Source of the DNA: Aestuariibaculum sediminum
Lineage (GTDB): Bacteria; Bacteroidota; Bacteroidia; Flavobacteriales; Flavobacteriaceae
Reading direction: 5' to 3'
NCBI RefSeq assembly: GCF_014596945.1
Contig: NZ_JACVXB010000007.1
Location: forward strand, 125,171-189,170
DNA: 64,000 nt
Shown: piece by piece, positions 1-8,490 of the stretch
Layout: each line of letters starts with the position of its first letter
Position numbering within the stretch: the stretch's first letter is position 1
Notes under the pieces: model-generated
Databases searched by the model: none
What the model was told of the DNA's origin: nothing
The model's input: only the letters and a program-made list of their open reading frames with translations
Translations under genes and position numbers: made by a program

Positions 1-167
1 ATCACAACGTACAGGAAACGTTAGCCATTACAGACAGAACTTACTTAATGTTTGAAGGTAGTATTCTTAAAGCAGGAGAACCGGAAGAACTTGCTAACGA
101 TGAAATGGTTAGAAAAGTATATCTAGGTCAGAACTTCGAACTTCGTAAAAAGAAAATTAGAGAATAG
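1..167 (+). CDS. lptB: LPS export ABC transporter ATPase LptB, C-terminal end (partial)
   Basis: Open frame entering from the left edge (codons begin at base 3) and ending at TAG 165-167; 54 residues remain. The tail reads ...HNVQETLAITDRTYLMFEG followed by ILKAGEPEELANDEMVRKVYLG, the H-loop/D-loop end and C-terminal signature of LptB, the cytoplasmic ATPase that drives lipopolysaccharide from the inner membrane to the LptC-A-D bridge. The 'VRKVYLG' ending is typical of the family. A strong hairpin terminator follows 24 bases downstream. The identification rests on the C-terminus only, but this segment is highly characteristic. Confidence 0.85.
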   Translation, partial: HNVQETLAITDRTYLMFEGSILKAGEPEELANDEMVRKVYLGQNFELRKKKIRE

Positions 168-190
168 TATGATTAGATTTTAAAAAAAGT

Positions 191-218
191 AAAACCAGAG
201 CTCGGCTCTGGTTTTTTA
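191..218. terminator. Bidirectional intrinsic terminator between lptB and the AIM24 gene
   Basis: AAACCAGAGC-TCG-GCTCTGGTTT hairpin with an A-run on the left and a T-run on the right. It sits between two convergent genes, so it can serve both lptB (+) and the minus-strand AIM24 gene. Confidence 0.85.
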
Positions 219-230
219 TTTGTGTTGTTA

Positions 231-1031
231 TTAAAACCTGTTATCCCCATCAAGCAAATCACCTAAGCCTCCAAGAATACTTCCTTCACCTTTGTCTTTT
301 CCTCCTGCGCGTGGTGCAGACGCCAAAACACGACCAGCTAATCTGCTAAACGGCAACGACTGAATATATACCACCCCAGGCCCTTGTAGTTTTGCGTAAA
401 AGAGGCCTTCCCCTCCGAAAATGGTATTTTTTATACCTCCAATAAATTCAATATCATAATCGATATCCTGAGTAAAACCTATAATGCATCCTGTATCAAC
501 GCGTAAAACTTCGCCTGGCTGTAGTACCTTACGTGCCATAGTACCTCCTGCATGCACAAAAGCCATGCCATCGCCTTCCAGTTTTTGCATGATGAAACCT
601 TCTCCTCCAAACAGTCCACGGCCCAAACGTTTTGAAAATTCTATTCCCACACTTACCCCTTTGGCTGCACATAAAAAGGCGTCTTTTTGACAAATAAATT
701 TACCGCGATATTCGGTTAAATCAATTGGAATAATCTTTCCTGGATAAGGTGACGCAAACGAAACTTTGCGTTTGCCCGATAAATTGTTATAAAACGCGGT
801 CATAAATAAACTCTCTCCTGTTAATATTCGTTTTCCCGCTCCTAAAATTTTACCTAAAAATCCAGAATCGTTTTGAGAACCATCGCCAAAAATGGTTTCC
901 ATTTTAATGCCATCGTCCATCATCATAAAACTACCCGCTTCGGCTACCACGCCTTCTTGAGGATCCAATTCAATTTCTACATACTGCATTTCTTCACCGT
1001 ATATATGATAATCAATTTCGTGTGCTGTCAT
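231..1031 (-). CDS. AIM24 / TIGR00266 family protein
   Basis: 266 residues, the usual length of the bacterial AIM24 (TIGR00266) family, which has a beta-rich TRAP-like fold and no established biochemical function in bacteria. Features seen are the glycine-rich blocks ([10 protein letters not shown] near residue 33, [17 protein letters not shown] around 137-153, [13 protein letters not shown], and a second [15 protein letters not shown] near 205) that recur in this family as internal repeats. There is no signal peptide or membrane span, so it is expected to be cytoplasmic. It stands alone, convergent with lptB, and the next gene on the same strand starts 78 bases upstream. The C-terminal tail is charged and glycine-rich. 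The family call is secure; the role is unknown. Confidence 0.85.
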   Translation of the reverse strand: MTAHEIDYHIYGEEMQYVEIELDPQEGVVAEAGSFMMMDDGIKMETIFGDGSQNDSGFLGKILGAGKRILTGESLFMTAFYNNLSGKRKVSFASPYPGKIIPIDLTEYRGKFICQKDAFLCAAKGVSVGIEFSKRLGRGLFGGEGFIMQKLEGDGMAFVHAGGTMARKVLQPGEVLRVDTGCIIGFTQDIDYDIEFIGGIKNTIFGGEGLFYAKLQGPGVVYIQSLPFSRLAGRVLASAPRAGGKDKGEGSILGGLGDLLDGDNRF

Positions 1032-1109
1032 TTTAAAATATTATTTTATTGATACGCCTATTTGTTGAATAATTTCAGGAAATGTTACAATCGTTCTTTA
1101 AAATTTAAC

Positions 1110-1565
1110 TTACGATTTCAATTTGACACTCCATTCGAAAATAAACGACGACACTTGAATGCCTTCATTATTCAAACCTACTGATCTTAATTTTACCGTT
1201 TGTCCCTCGCCGGTTTCAATAGCTTTTTGCAAACAATCATCAATTAAAGCTCCGTCGTAGCAAGTAAAAGTGATTCTTCCAGTTGCCTTTTTAGTGAAAA
1301 CAGCATTATTAGAAGTAACTAACATAGAAATTCGTTTCCCCGAATTTTCAATTTTCTTAATCATCAATGCACCAGTTGACAGTTCGGCAGCCATCCCTTG
1401 CACCGCCCAAAACATAGAACGAAATGGATTTTGATTTATCCAGCGATGTTTAACCGATACAACGCATTTTTTATCATTAATAAATTTAGTTCTTACACCG
1501 CAAAAATATGCGGAAGGCAGTTTAAATAAGGTGAAAGTATTTAGTTTTCTGGGAGTTATACTCAT
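1110..1565 (-). CDS. DUF4442 hotdog-fold protein (thioesterase-like)
   Basis: 151 residues matching the DUF4442 family, which adopts the hotdog fold of acyl-CoA thioesterases. Recognisable blocks are the N-terminal LFKLPSAYFCGVR, the central HRWINQNPFRSMFWAVQGMAAE helix that forms the hotdog core (about residues 40-62), and the strand-rich C-terminus ending in EWSVKLKS. No catalytic assignment can be made from sequence. It lies upstream of the AIM24 gene on the same strand and is divergent from the DUF4870 gene. It is probably a single-gene transcript or loosely co-transcribed with AIM24. Confidence 0.75.
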   Translation of the reverse strand: MSITPRKLNTFTLFKLPSAYFCGVRTKFINDKKCVVSVKHRWINQNPFRSMFWAVQGMAAELSTGALMIKKIENSGKRISMLVTSNNAVFTKKATGRITFTCYDGALIDDCLQKAIETGEGQTVKLRSVGLNNEGIQVSSFIFEWSVKLKS

Positions 1566-1675
1566 ATTGAATTAATGTAAATTTTCACTAAGGTATAAAA
1601 AATACTCAGGCTTTAAAATGTTAATACTTTGTTAAAATTTAGTACTATGCGTAACATAATACCTGTTTTAAGACA

Positions 1676-1683
1676 TATATTTG
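1676..1683 (+). promoter_or_regulatory. Candidate Bacteroidota -7 box (TATATTTG) for the DUF4870 gene
   Basis: TATATTTG matches the Bacteroidota TAnnTTTG consensus exactly and lies 30 bases before the start at 1713. I see no convincing -33 TTG at the right distance, so this is tentative. Confidence 0.4.
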
Positions 1684-1712
1684 CATAAGAAACTATTATA
1701 TGTTTTAAGATC

Positions 1713-2150
1713 ATGCTAGACAAACACCAAAAAAACATCGCCACATTTATCCACTTATCCACCTTTAGCCGATTTGTAATTCCATTTGGCAATTACATTG
1801 GACCAATAATATTATGGGTAACGAATAAGGATAAATCGGAGTTTATAGATGCGCATGGCAAACAAGCCATAAATTTTCAAATTAGTATTTTGCTCTATGC
1901 CGTTATATTAGGGACCTTAACAATTCCTTTTTTTATTTTCAAAATATTTAATGGCATTGATTTTTTAAACTTTAATACTTTTCATTTTGATTTACACAAA
2001 GCGTCACCGCTTTTATATGTGGGAGGATTTTTAGGTGCCATTGCAGTTATCGCATTCATCCTAGAACTCGTTTTTATAGTAATTGCAAGTTTAAAAGCAC
2101 GAGATGGTGAATACTACCATTACCCGTTAACGATTAATTTTTTAAAATAA
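1713..2150 (+). CDS. DUF4870 domain membrane protein
   Basis: 145 residues with the DUF4870 signature: the N-terminal HLSTFSRFVIPFGNYIGPIILWV segment, followed by KDKSEFIDAHGKQAINFQ, then two further hydrophobic spans (about residues 58-80 and 100-127). Three to four membrane helices are expected in the inner membrane. Function is unknown; the family often occurs near stress or PspC genes, and a PadR/PspC cluster follows about 290 bases downstream. The 2151-2441 gap contains no gene. Family call confident, role unknown. Confidence 0.8.
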   Translation: MLDKHQKNIATFIHLSTFSRFVIPFGNYIGPIILWVTNKDKSEFIDAHGKQAINFQISILLYAVILGTLTIPFFIFKIFNGIDFLNFNTFHFDLHKASPLLYVGGFLGAIAVIAFILELVFIVIASLKARDGEYYHYPLTINFLK

Positions 2151-2363
2151 TGAATACCAGTAATTACCTTAGAGATTACTTTTTGATCTCATAGTGAAAA
2201 TCATGAATGCATTGCATTTGCAGCGGCATACCTTTACGTCAATTCGAGTGCCACGCTAAAGTGCGTTATATCTAGAATGACAAAAATAAAGCAAAAAGCC
2301 CGAAACTCATTAAATACCAAGGGTTACGCCTAAAATAAAGAATAAAATAACAATCAATTATAT

Positions 2364-2379
2364 ACTGAAATATTTCAGT
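2364..2379. promoter_or_regulatory. Perfect 16-bp palindrome upstream of padR (candidate operator)
   Basis: ACTGAAATATTTCAGT is its own exact reverse complement and lies 62 bases before the padR-like start. PadR regulators commonly repress their own operon by binding such palindromes. A short direct-repeat stretch (TCAATCAATCATCAATCA) follows. Confidence 0.5.
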
Positions 2380-2441
2380 TTTCATCAATCAATCATCAAT
2401 CAAAAAATGAACAGTTTCACAACATTAAAATGCTTTAGAAC

Positions 2442-2786
2442 ATGAAGATAGAGAACACAAAAGCACAAATGCGTAAAGGTGTTTTAGAATTCTGTATACT
2501 GTCGGTCTTAAAAGACGAAGACGCCTACGTAGCAGAAATCCTGGATACCTTAAAAGACGCAAAACTGCTTGTGGTAGAGGGCACAATTTACCCGCTACTA
2601 ACAAGGTTAAAAAATGCCGGACTTCTAAATTATCGATGGGAAGAAAGCACCTCGGGACCACCGCGAAAATACTACGGTTTAACCGAAACAGGTAAATTAT
2701 TTTTAAACGAATTAAACACCACTTGGAGCGAACTACAAAACGCCGTTAACATAGTAACAAACCAAAAAGCGAACAAAAATGAATAA
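2442..2786 (+). CDS. PadR family transcriptional regulator
   Basis: 114 residues, the short form of PadR: an N-terminal winged helix (KGVLEFCILSVL near residue 12, AYVAEILDTL, VEGTIYPLLTRLKNAGLL as recognition helix) and the diagnostic wing ESTSGPPRKYYGLTETG around residues 68-84, with a short C-terminal dimerisation helix. The stop overlaps the start of the downstream PspC gene by 8 bases, so the two are translationally coupled. In Bacteroidota this pair is a stock arrangement in which the PadR protein probably represses its own PspC/GIN operon. A perfect palindrome at 2364-2379 is the likely target. Confidence 0.92.
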   Translation: MKIENTKAQMRKGVLEFCILSVLKDEDAYVAEILDTLKDAKLLVVEGTIYPLLTRLKNAGLLNYRWEESTSGPPRKYYGLTETGKLFLNELNTTWSELQNAVNIVTNQKANKNE

Positions 2787-4590
2787 AACAGTCAACATAA
2801 ATTTAGCAGGTATATTCTTCCATATCGATGAAGATGCTTACCTAAAGTTACAACGCTATCTTGACGCTATAAAACGTTCATTTACTGACTCTCAAGGTCG
2901 TGCTGAAATTATAGCCGACATTGAAGCACGCATTGCCGAATTATTTAGCGAGCGATTGTTAAACGAAAGACAAGTAATAGGTGTGAAAGAAGTAGACGAG
3001 GTTATTTCTATTATGGGGCAACCCGAAGATTACCTTGTAGACGACGAAATTTTTGAAGATGAACCCCAATCGTCATCCACACAAACATCAAGAAGTTCAA
3101 AAAAACTGTTTCGAGATACCGACAACTCTTATATTGGTGGTGTTTCGGCTGGTTTGGCCCATTATTTTGGTATTGACGTTATCTGGATTCGCTTACTTTT
3201 AATTTTATTAGTAATTGGCGCATTTGGTACCGGTGTATTACTTTATATTTTGCTTTGGATTTTAGTACCTGAAGCAAAAACAACTGCGGAAAAACTAATG
3301 ATGACAGGCGAACCGGTAAACATTAGTAATATAGAAAAAAAAATAAAAGACGGTTTTGAAACAGTTAGCGAAACCGTTTCGGGAGTTGCTAAAAATGTGT
3401 CAGATTCGGTTTCAGATGCCGCCAAGAAAGTAGACCTAAAAAATCAGGGAAGTAAAATAAAGTCAAGCTCTCGCACCTTTTTTGATACTCTTGCCGATGT
3501 TATTATGTTTTTCTTTAAACTTATTGCCAAGTTTGTTGGCATCATATTAATTCTTGCAGGCGCAGCAAGTTTAATTGCCTTGATTATAGGATTATTTTCA
3601 TTAAGTCTTACCAATGTTATTCCTGGTGTAGAATTTTTAGAAAACGTAAATGCCGGTAACTCCCCGCTTTGGTTGGCCACATTACTCGTATTTTTCGCTT
3701 TTGGTATTCCATTTTTCTTTCTGTTCTACTTAGGATTAAAAATTTTGATCAACAATCTAAAATCAATTGGAAAAATAGCAAAATTCACATTATTAGGTAT
3801 CTGGTTAATTTCAATCATTGGAATTTCAATAATAGCTATAAACGAAGCTAGCGAGCATGCATTTACTGAGCGTTATATAGAAAAAAACCCAATACGTATA
3901 AAAGCAAACGACACTTTAATAGTAACTGTTAGTGAAAATAATTTGTTTAGAAACAAATACAATCACAATAATGAGTTTAAAGTTAAAACGAATGAAAATG
4001 GGGAAAAGACCATTTATATGAACGACATATTTATCAATGTAAGATCTACAACAGATAGTATTGCAACGCTTCAAATTAACAAATGGGCAGATGGTAAAAC
4101 TTATGAAAAAGCTTTAGCACGAGCCGAAAAAATCGATTTTCATTTTGAGGTTAACGATTCTAATTTAATTTTAGAGTCCTTCTATTCTACCTTAGCAAAA
4201 AATAAATATAGTAATCAAGATGTAACCATAGTGTTGTATTTACCAGTAAACAGTGTTGTTTATTTCACAAAAAGCACAGAATCGTTCTTAAATTACAGAA
4301 CACACTCAAATAATATTGTTTCTAGTGACCAGGTAAATCATTACTTAAAAATTGATCATGACCGCGTTATTTGCGACACCTGTGATATTGAAATTGAGGA
4401 AGATCAAGATTTTGAAATTGAAGTAGATATGCCAGATGTAAAAATCAATAATCAAGGAATTGAAGTAAAAAATAATGGCAAAAGCGTATTGAAGGTGGAC
4501 GAAAACGGATTTAATGCTGAATCTGAAAATATAAAAGTTAAAATAGATTCCACAGGTATTAATATAAGTTCAGAAGCACAACCGAAATAG
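2779..4590 (+). CDS. PspC domain-containing membrane protein
   Basis: 603 residues. The N-terminal ~100 residues are a soluble helical region (FHIDEDAYLKLQRYLDAIK, IADIEARIAELF) usual in Bacteroidota PspC proteins. The PspC domain follows at about 108-170 (LFRDTDNSYIGGVSAGLAHYF, then a membrane helix and LLWILVPEA). Several more membrane helices lie at about 235-360, and the C-terminal ~230 residues form a beta-rich extracytoplasmic domain resembling the GIN/DUF2807 type, ending in DENGFNAES repeats. Overlap with the PadR gene indicates co-transcription. By analogy with PspC it probably senses or responds to envelope stress; this is inference. Confidence 0.85.
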   Translation: MNKTVNINLAGIFFHIDEDAYLKLQRYLDAIKRSFTDSQGRAEIIADIEARIAELFSERLLNERQVIGVKEVDEVISIMGQPEDYLVDDEIFEDEPQSSSTQTSRSSKKLFRDTDNSYIGGVSAGLAHYFGIDVIWIRLLLILLVIGAFGTGVLLYILLWILVPEAKTTAEKLMMTGEPVNISNIEKKIKDGFETVSETVSGVAKNVSDSVSDAAKKVDLKNQGSKIKSSSRTFFDTLADVIMFFFKLIAKFVGIILILAGAASLIALIIGLFSLSLTNVIPGVEFLENVNAGNSPLWLATLLVFFAFGIPFFFLFYLGLKILINNLKSIGKIAKFTLLGIWLISIIGISIIAINEASEHAFTERYIEKNPIRIKANDTLIVTVSENNLFRNKYNHNNEFKVKTNENGEKTIYMNDIFINVRSTTDSIATLQINKWADGKTYEKALARAEKIDFHFEVNDSNLILESFYSTLAKNKYSNQDVTIVLYLPVNSVVYFTKSTESFLNYRTHSNNIVSSDQVNHYLKIDHDRVICDTCDIEIEEDQDFEIEVDMPDVKINNQGIEVKNNGKSVLKVDENGFNAESENIKVKIDSTGINISSEAQPK

Positions 4591-4696
4591 AATAACAATT
4601 CATCATCAAAAAACAACAGTTCAATCATTTAGATAATTTTTTAATCTAAAAAAACACATACTTTTAAATAACATTAATCAAATAAATCGAACTATT

Positions 4697-5425
4697 ATGA
4701 CTACACTAATCAAAATTATTATTACCTCTATTCTGAGTATGAGTCTGTTTTCATGCAATTTCGACATTAGTATAAATCCCGGTGTAAAAGGCAACGGAAA
4801 AGTATTAACTCAAAAACGCAGCGTTAATGAACCCTTTACGGGTATAAAAGCCTCTGAAGGCTTAGATGTTTATGTAACGCAAAGCGACAAAGTGAATGTT
4901 GTTGTTGAAGCCGACGAAAACTTACAAGACCTCATTATTACCGAAGTTGATAATGGTATTTTAAAAATACATACCAAAAAAAATATAGGTAGATCTAAGG
5001 CCAAAAAAGTTACTGTAAGTTTTAAGGATATTACCAGTATAAAATCAACTAGCGGTAGCAGTGTAAAAGGGACTAACACCGTCGTTGAAAATGATTTAAT
5101 TTTAGAATCCAGCAGTGGTAGCGATATAAAAATTGATGTAAACACTCATAACTTAACTTGTAAAACAAGCAGCGGTAGCGATATTAAAGTTTCAGGAAAT
5201 ACTAAATCACTTAGTGTTGAATCGAGCAGTGGTAGTGACTTTAAAGGCGCCAACCTTATCGCTGAATCAAGTCAGGTTAAAGCCTCGAGTGGCGCCGATA
5301 TAACGGTTAACACCTTAAAAGATTTAACAGCTAAAGCCAGCAGTGGTGCCGATATAAAATATTTAGGAGATCCAGAAATCATTAATAAGGACAGTAGCTC
5401 TTCAGGAAGCGTAAAAAAACAATAA
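4697..5425 (+). CDS. GIN domain (DUF2807) lipoprotein
   Basis: 242 residues with a lipoprotein signal (MTTLIKIIITSILSMSLFSC, Cys20) followed by the DUF2807 right-handed beta-helix: repeated SSSGSDIK / SSGADI units at roughly 20-residue spacing from about residue 115 to 225. The nucleotide sequence is correspondingly repetitive (AGCAGTGGTAGCGATAT-like units). These head-GIN proteins are common next to PadR-PspC operons in Bacteroidota and presumably act in the envelope. It starts 106 bases after the PspC gene. Function unproven. Confidence 0.85.
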   Translation: MTTLIKIIITSILSMSLFSCNFDISINPGVKGNGKVLTQKRSVNEPFTGIKASEGLDVYVTQSDKVNVVVEADENLQDLIITEVDNGILKIHTKKNIGRSKAKKVTVSFKDITSIKSTSGSSVKGTNTVVENDLILESSSGSDIKIDVNTHNLTCKTSSGSDIKVSGNTKSLSVESSSGSDFKGANLIAESSQVKASSGADITVNTLKDLTAKASSGADIKYLGDPEIINKDSSSSGSVKKQ

Positions 5426-5440
5426 TCACCAATCAAAAAA

Positions 5441-5575
5441 AAGAGGTTGTCTAAAAAGGATAACTTTCGTCAACTTGAACTTGATTCAGGCTCTTAAATA
5501 GCTTAATAATCAACAATATGATATTCTGAAACACATTCACAATAACGAGAATTTCGACTTTTTAGACAACCTCTT
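5441..5575. repeat. 135-bp element with perfect 18-bp terminal inverted repeats (MITE-like)
   Basis: AAGAGGTTGTCTAAAAAG at 5441-5458 is exactly complementary to CTTTTTAGACAACCTCTT at 5558-5575. The 99 bases between carry no gene. Sitting between two convergent genes, it is either a miniature transposable element (ends reminiscent of IS-type termini) or a long-loop bidirectional terminator. No target duplication is evident. Confidence 0.6.
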
Positions 5576-5581
5576 CCTCTG

Positions 5582-6796
5582 CTATTCATACAATAGATAT
5601 CTGGCTCTTATTATTTTAAAAGTTTTTAAATCTGATTGCCAACTTGCGACAATATCTTCAACCGGGATTCCCTGTTCTATTTGATTCTGCAACGTTTTGT
5701 TGCCTGCTAATTTTGGGAAAAACTTATTAAAAAAAACAGTTGGATCTTTGGTGCTATTATAAGCATCTATAACCCATTTTAATTCAATTTTATTTAAATC
5801 TGATGATGAACTTAAATCACTTCCATAACATAGTACTCCATTATATTTTGGATTTTTAGCTCCAAAATTTGGTCGTGGTGTAAAACTATAATCAAACTTA
5901 TCTTGAGACAAAAAGGGTGAACCAAATACTTGAAATTGCATTTCTGTACCACGTCCACAACTCACATTAGTGCCTTCAAAAAAACACAAACTGGGATATA
6001 AATTTATAGATTTGGCATTAAACAAATTTGGCGATGGTTTTATAGGTAAATCGTATTGAAGTTTATGCGTATAATGCTTTAATGGTACAACTGTAAGGTT
6101 GCACCTAACACTATCTTTTAACCATTGTTCACCATTTATCATTTTACCATATTCGCCAATAGTCATTCCATAAACTATAGGCACCGGATGCATACCTACA
6201 AAACTCTTAACGTCTTCTTCCAAAACTGGCCCATCTACATAATGTCCGTTTGGGTTAGGTCGATCTAATACTATTACTGGAATATTCAGTTCAGCACAAG
6301 CTTCCATAATATAATGTAACGTTGAGAGGTAAGTATAAAATCGAACACCAACATCCTGAATATCAAAAAGCATCACCTCGATACCTTCCAAATGTTCTGC
6401 CGAAGGTTTTCTATTCTCTCCATACAGAGAAATAACCGGCAGCCCTGTTTTAGCATCAATACCATCTTCAATATGTTCTCCTGCATCTGCAGTACCCCTA
6501 AAGCCGTGCTCTGGAGCATAAACTTTAGTTATCTCAATTTTTAGCGCCAACAATGAATCTACTAGATGTGTGAAATTATTGTTCTCTTTAAAAACAACAC
6601 TGGTTTGGTTAGCTACAACACCAACCCTTTTTCCTTTCAACAATGGTAAATATCGCTGAATTTGATTTGCACCAACCACGAGGCTGCTATCGTTTAATTG
6701 CAAATTATTATCTATTTCATTCCATTTTATATCGCTTTCAACAGACGACTTACATGAAATGACAAACAGTATTAATATAAAACTCAAATACTTCAT
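5582..6796 (-). CDS. namZ: NamZ-type exo-beta-N-acetylmuramidase (DUF1343, GH171), lipoprotein
   Basis: 404 residues with a lipoprotein signal (MKYLSFILILFVISC, Cys15). The rest matches the DUF1343 family, whose characterised members (NamZ) remove MurNAc from non-reducing ends of peptidoglycan glycan fragments. Family blocks seen: GKRVGVVANQTS near 55-66, KVYAPEHGFRGTADAGEHI at about 91-109 with the conserved glutamate E96, FDIQDVGVRFYTY at 144-156, E165 in the next helix, and VLDRPNPNG. It is the last gene of the minus-strand operon susC-susD-symporter-murQ-GH3-namZ, 32 bases after GH3. The lipid anchor suggests periplasmic or surface action, supplying MurNAc to the symporter and MurQ. Confidence 0.85.
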   Translation of the reverse strand: MKYLSFILILFVISCKSSVESDIKWNEIDNNLQLNDSSLVVGANQIQRYLPLLKGKRVGVVANQTSVVFKENNNFTHLVDSLLALKIEITKVYAPEHGFRGTADAGEHIEDGIDAKTGLPVISLYGENRKPSAEHLEGIEVMLFDIQDVGVRFYTYLSTLHYIMEACAELNIPVIVLDRPNPNGHYVDGPVLEEDVKSFVGMHPVPIVYGMTIGEYGKMINGEQWLKDSVRCNLTVVPLKHYTHKLQYDLPIKPSPNLFNAKSINLYPSLCFFEGTNVSCGRGTEMQFQVFGSPFLSQDKFDYSFTPRPNFGAKNPKYNGVLCYGSDLSSSSDLNKIELKWVIDAYNSTKDPTVFFNKFFPKLAGNKTLQNQIEQGIPVEDIVASWQSDLKTFKIIRARYLLYE

Positions 6797-6828
6797 AAAT
6801 ATTAATATTTTAAAACTTAATTTTTCTT

Positions 6829-8490
6829 TTATATTGACGCCGCCAACCTGCCTTTTGCTTTTCTCTTACCAAGAATAATGTCGGCCGAAATTTGTTGCGA
6901 AATTTCAGTATTTTCATATGAAACAATTAAACTTTCTACATGTTCCAGATTAACCTGCTTTAAACAATACTGACTAGCAAAAACATCGAGAATAACGTTT
7001 TTTGTTTTTGATATTGATTCTATCATTTGTTTATCCGTTTTAGAAATATCATTTACCAGACGACTATTCTTTCTATGATAAGCAATAATTATGGTTTTAT
7101 ACGGTTTTATTTTTTTTAAAATTTGCTGAATATTTCTTCCTGAAATCTCCTCCACTTCGATAGTTTCACTTAAGGATTTCCGAAACATTTCACCATTGCC
7201 ATCACCTAAACTGAGATAGGCTATTTTATCTTCAAAATCACCGTTGAATGTATTTTTCGTTTTATTCTGAATTAAAGTGATAGCATGATCTATTGCCTTA
7301 CCGTATAATTCGATGCTAGATTCAGAATTTAAATTTTTAATAATGCCTTCAATTTTAATTGGTTTATAGTCGTACAGTCCTACATCATATTTAGCCGAAA
7401 GTATCTTTTTTACGGAATGCGCTAAGCGCTTTTCATCAATCAATTTACTTTTGTAAGCTTCAATAATTTTCGCTATTGCCTTTGGCGCATTTTCAGTAAA
7501 TAACAACACGTCATTCCCCGCCAGAAATGCTGCTAAATCGATATCTCCAGGTGCTTTAAAATTGGCGGCACCTTTCATATTTAAAGCATCGGTGAACACC
7601 AGTCCTTCATACTTTAATTGCTCTTTCAAGATAGATGTTACTATATTGTATGACAAAGAGGATGGCAGACTTTTTTGACCCTCCAGCGCAGGAACATTTA
7701 AATGAGCTACCATAACACCGGCAATACCCTTTTTAAACAGTTTTTTATAAGGATATAATTCGACTGAGTCTATGCGTTTCTTAGAAAAATTTACTGTTGG
7801 CAGAGCCAAGTGTGAGTCTACGTCGGTATCACCATGTCCAGGAAAGTGCTTTGCACATGCCAATACACCTTCACTTTGAATACCTTTTGTAAATGCGAGT
7901 GCCTTTTGAGTAACATTATTTTTTTGCTCACCAAAGGACCGCACACCTATAATTGGGTTATTGGGATTGGTGTTAATATCTACAACCGGGGCAAAGTTTA
8001 AATGAATCCCTAACCGCTTACAGTTTTTCCCAATTTGTTGCCCTATACTTTCGATGATTGTTTCATCTTGAATAGCCCCCAAAGTCATATTATAAGGATA
8101 ACGTGAGGTACTATCTAATCGCATATTTAGCCCCCATTCGGCATCGATTCCAACGAGTAAAGGTACTTTTGCTAAAGCTTGATAACGATTGGTTAAATTT
8201 GCTTGCCTTACTGGGCCTCCCTGAAAAAAAATAAGCCCTCCTATTCCATAATCTGCTATTAGCTGTTGAATGGAATCTATATGCTTCGCCTCCCGATTTG
8301 AATAGGCGGCTACCATAAACAACTGCCCAACCTTTTCTTTTAAGGTCATGTTATTATATACACTATCTACCCAAACTGATTTTGCATTTAAAGCAATGGG
8401 AGAAGCATTAACTGTAGTTGTTTTTGCTTTATTAAAAAAAGACAATAAACTAAGAAAAACACCAAAACCAATTAAAAAAAACTTATTCAT
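6829..8490 (-). CDS. GH3 beta-N-acetylhexosaminidase, NagZ-like
   Basis: 553 residues, N-terminal hydrophobic signal/anchor (about residues 3-20), then a GH3 domain. Catalytic features: KHFPGHGDTDVDSH at 214-227 with the NagZ-type His/Asp dyad (D225, H227) that replaces the usual GH3 acid/base, and the nucleophile D301 in FTDALNMKG. A C-terminal domain follows, but not the beta-lactamase-like domain that makes many Bacteroidota homologues nearly 1000 aa. It presumably removes GlcNAc from muropeptide disaccharides in the periplasm. Its start overlaps the end of murQ by 8 bases, so the two are co-translated. Confidence is high for family and NagZ subtype, moderate for substrate. Confidence 0.88.
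   Translation of the reverse strand: MNKFFLIGFGVFLSLLSFFNKAKTTTVNASPIALNAKSVWVDSVYNNMTLKEKVGQLFMVAAYSNREAKHIDSIQQLIADYGIGGLIFFQGGPVRQANLTNRYQALAKVPLLVGIDAEWGLNMRLDSTSRYPYNMTLGAIQDETIIESIGQQIGKNCKRLGIHLNFAPVVDINTNPNNPIIGVRSFGEQKNNVTQKALAFTKGIQSEGVLACAKHFPGHGDTDVDSHLALPTVNFSKKRIDSVELYPYKKLFKKGIAGVMVAHLNVPALEGQKSLPSSLSYNIVTSILKEQLKYEGLVFTDALNMKGAANFKAPGDIDLAAFLAGNDVLLFTENAPKAIAKIIEAYKSKLIDEKRLAHSVKKILSAKYDVGLYDYKPIKIEGIIKNLNSESSIELYGKAIDHAITLIQNKTKNTFNGDFEDKIAYLSLGDGNGEMFRKSLSETIEVEEISGRNIQQILKKIKPYKTIIIAYHRKNSRLVNDISKTDKQMIESISKTKNVILDVFASQYCLKQVNLEHVESLIVSYENTEISQQISADIILGKRKAKGRLAASI

Noticed and set aside
3669..3851. Short open frames overlapping the PspC gene in other frames or on the other strand
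   Set aside because: They lie wholly inside a well-supported gene, lack family features, and have the composition of shifted reading.
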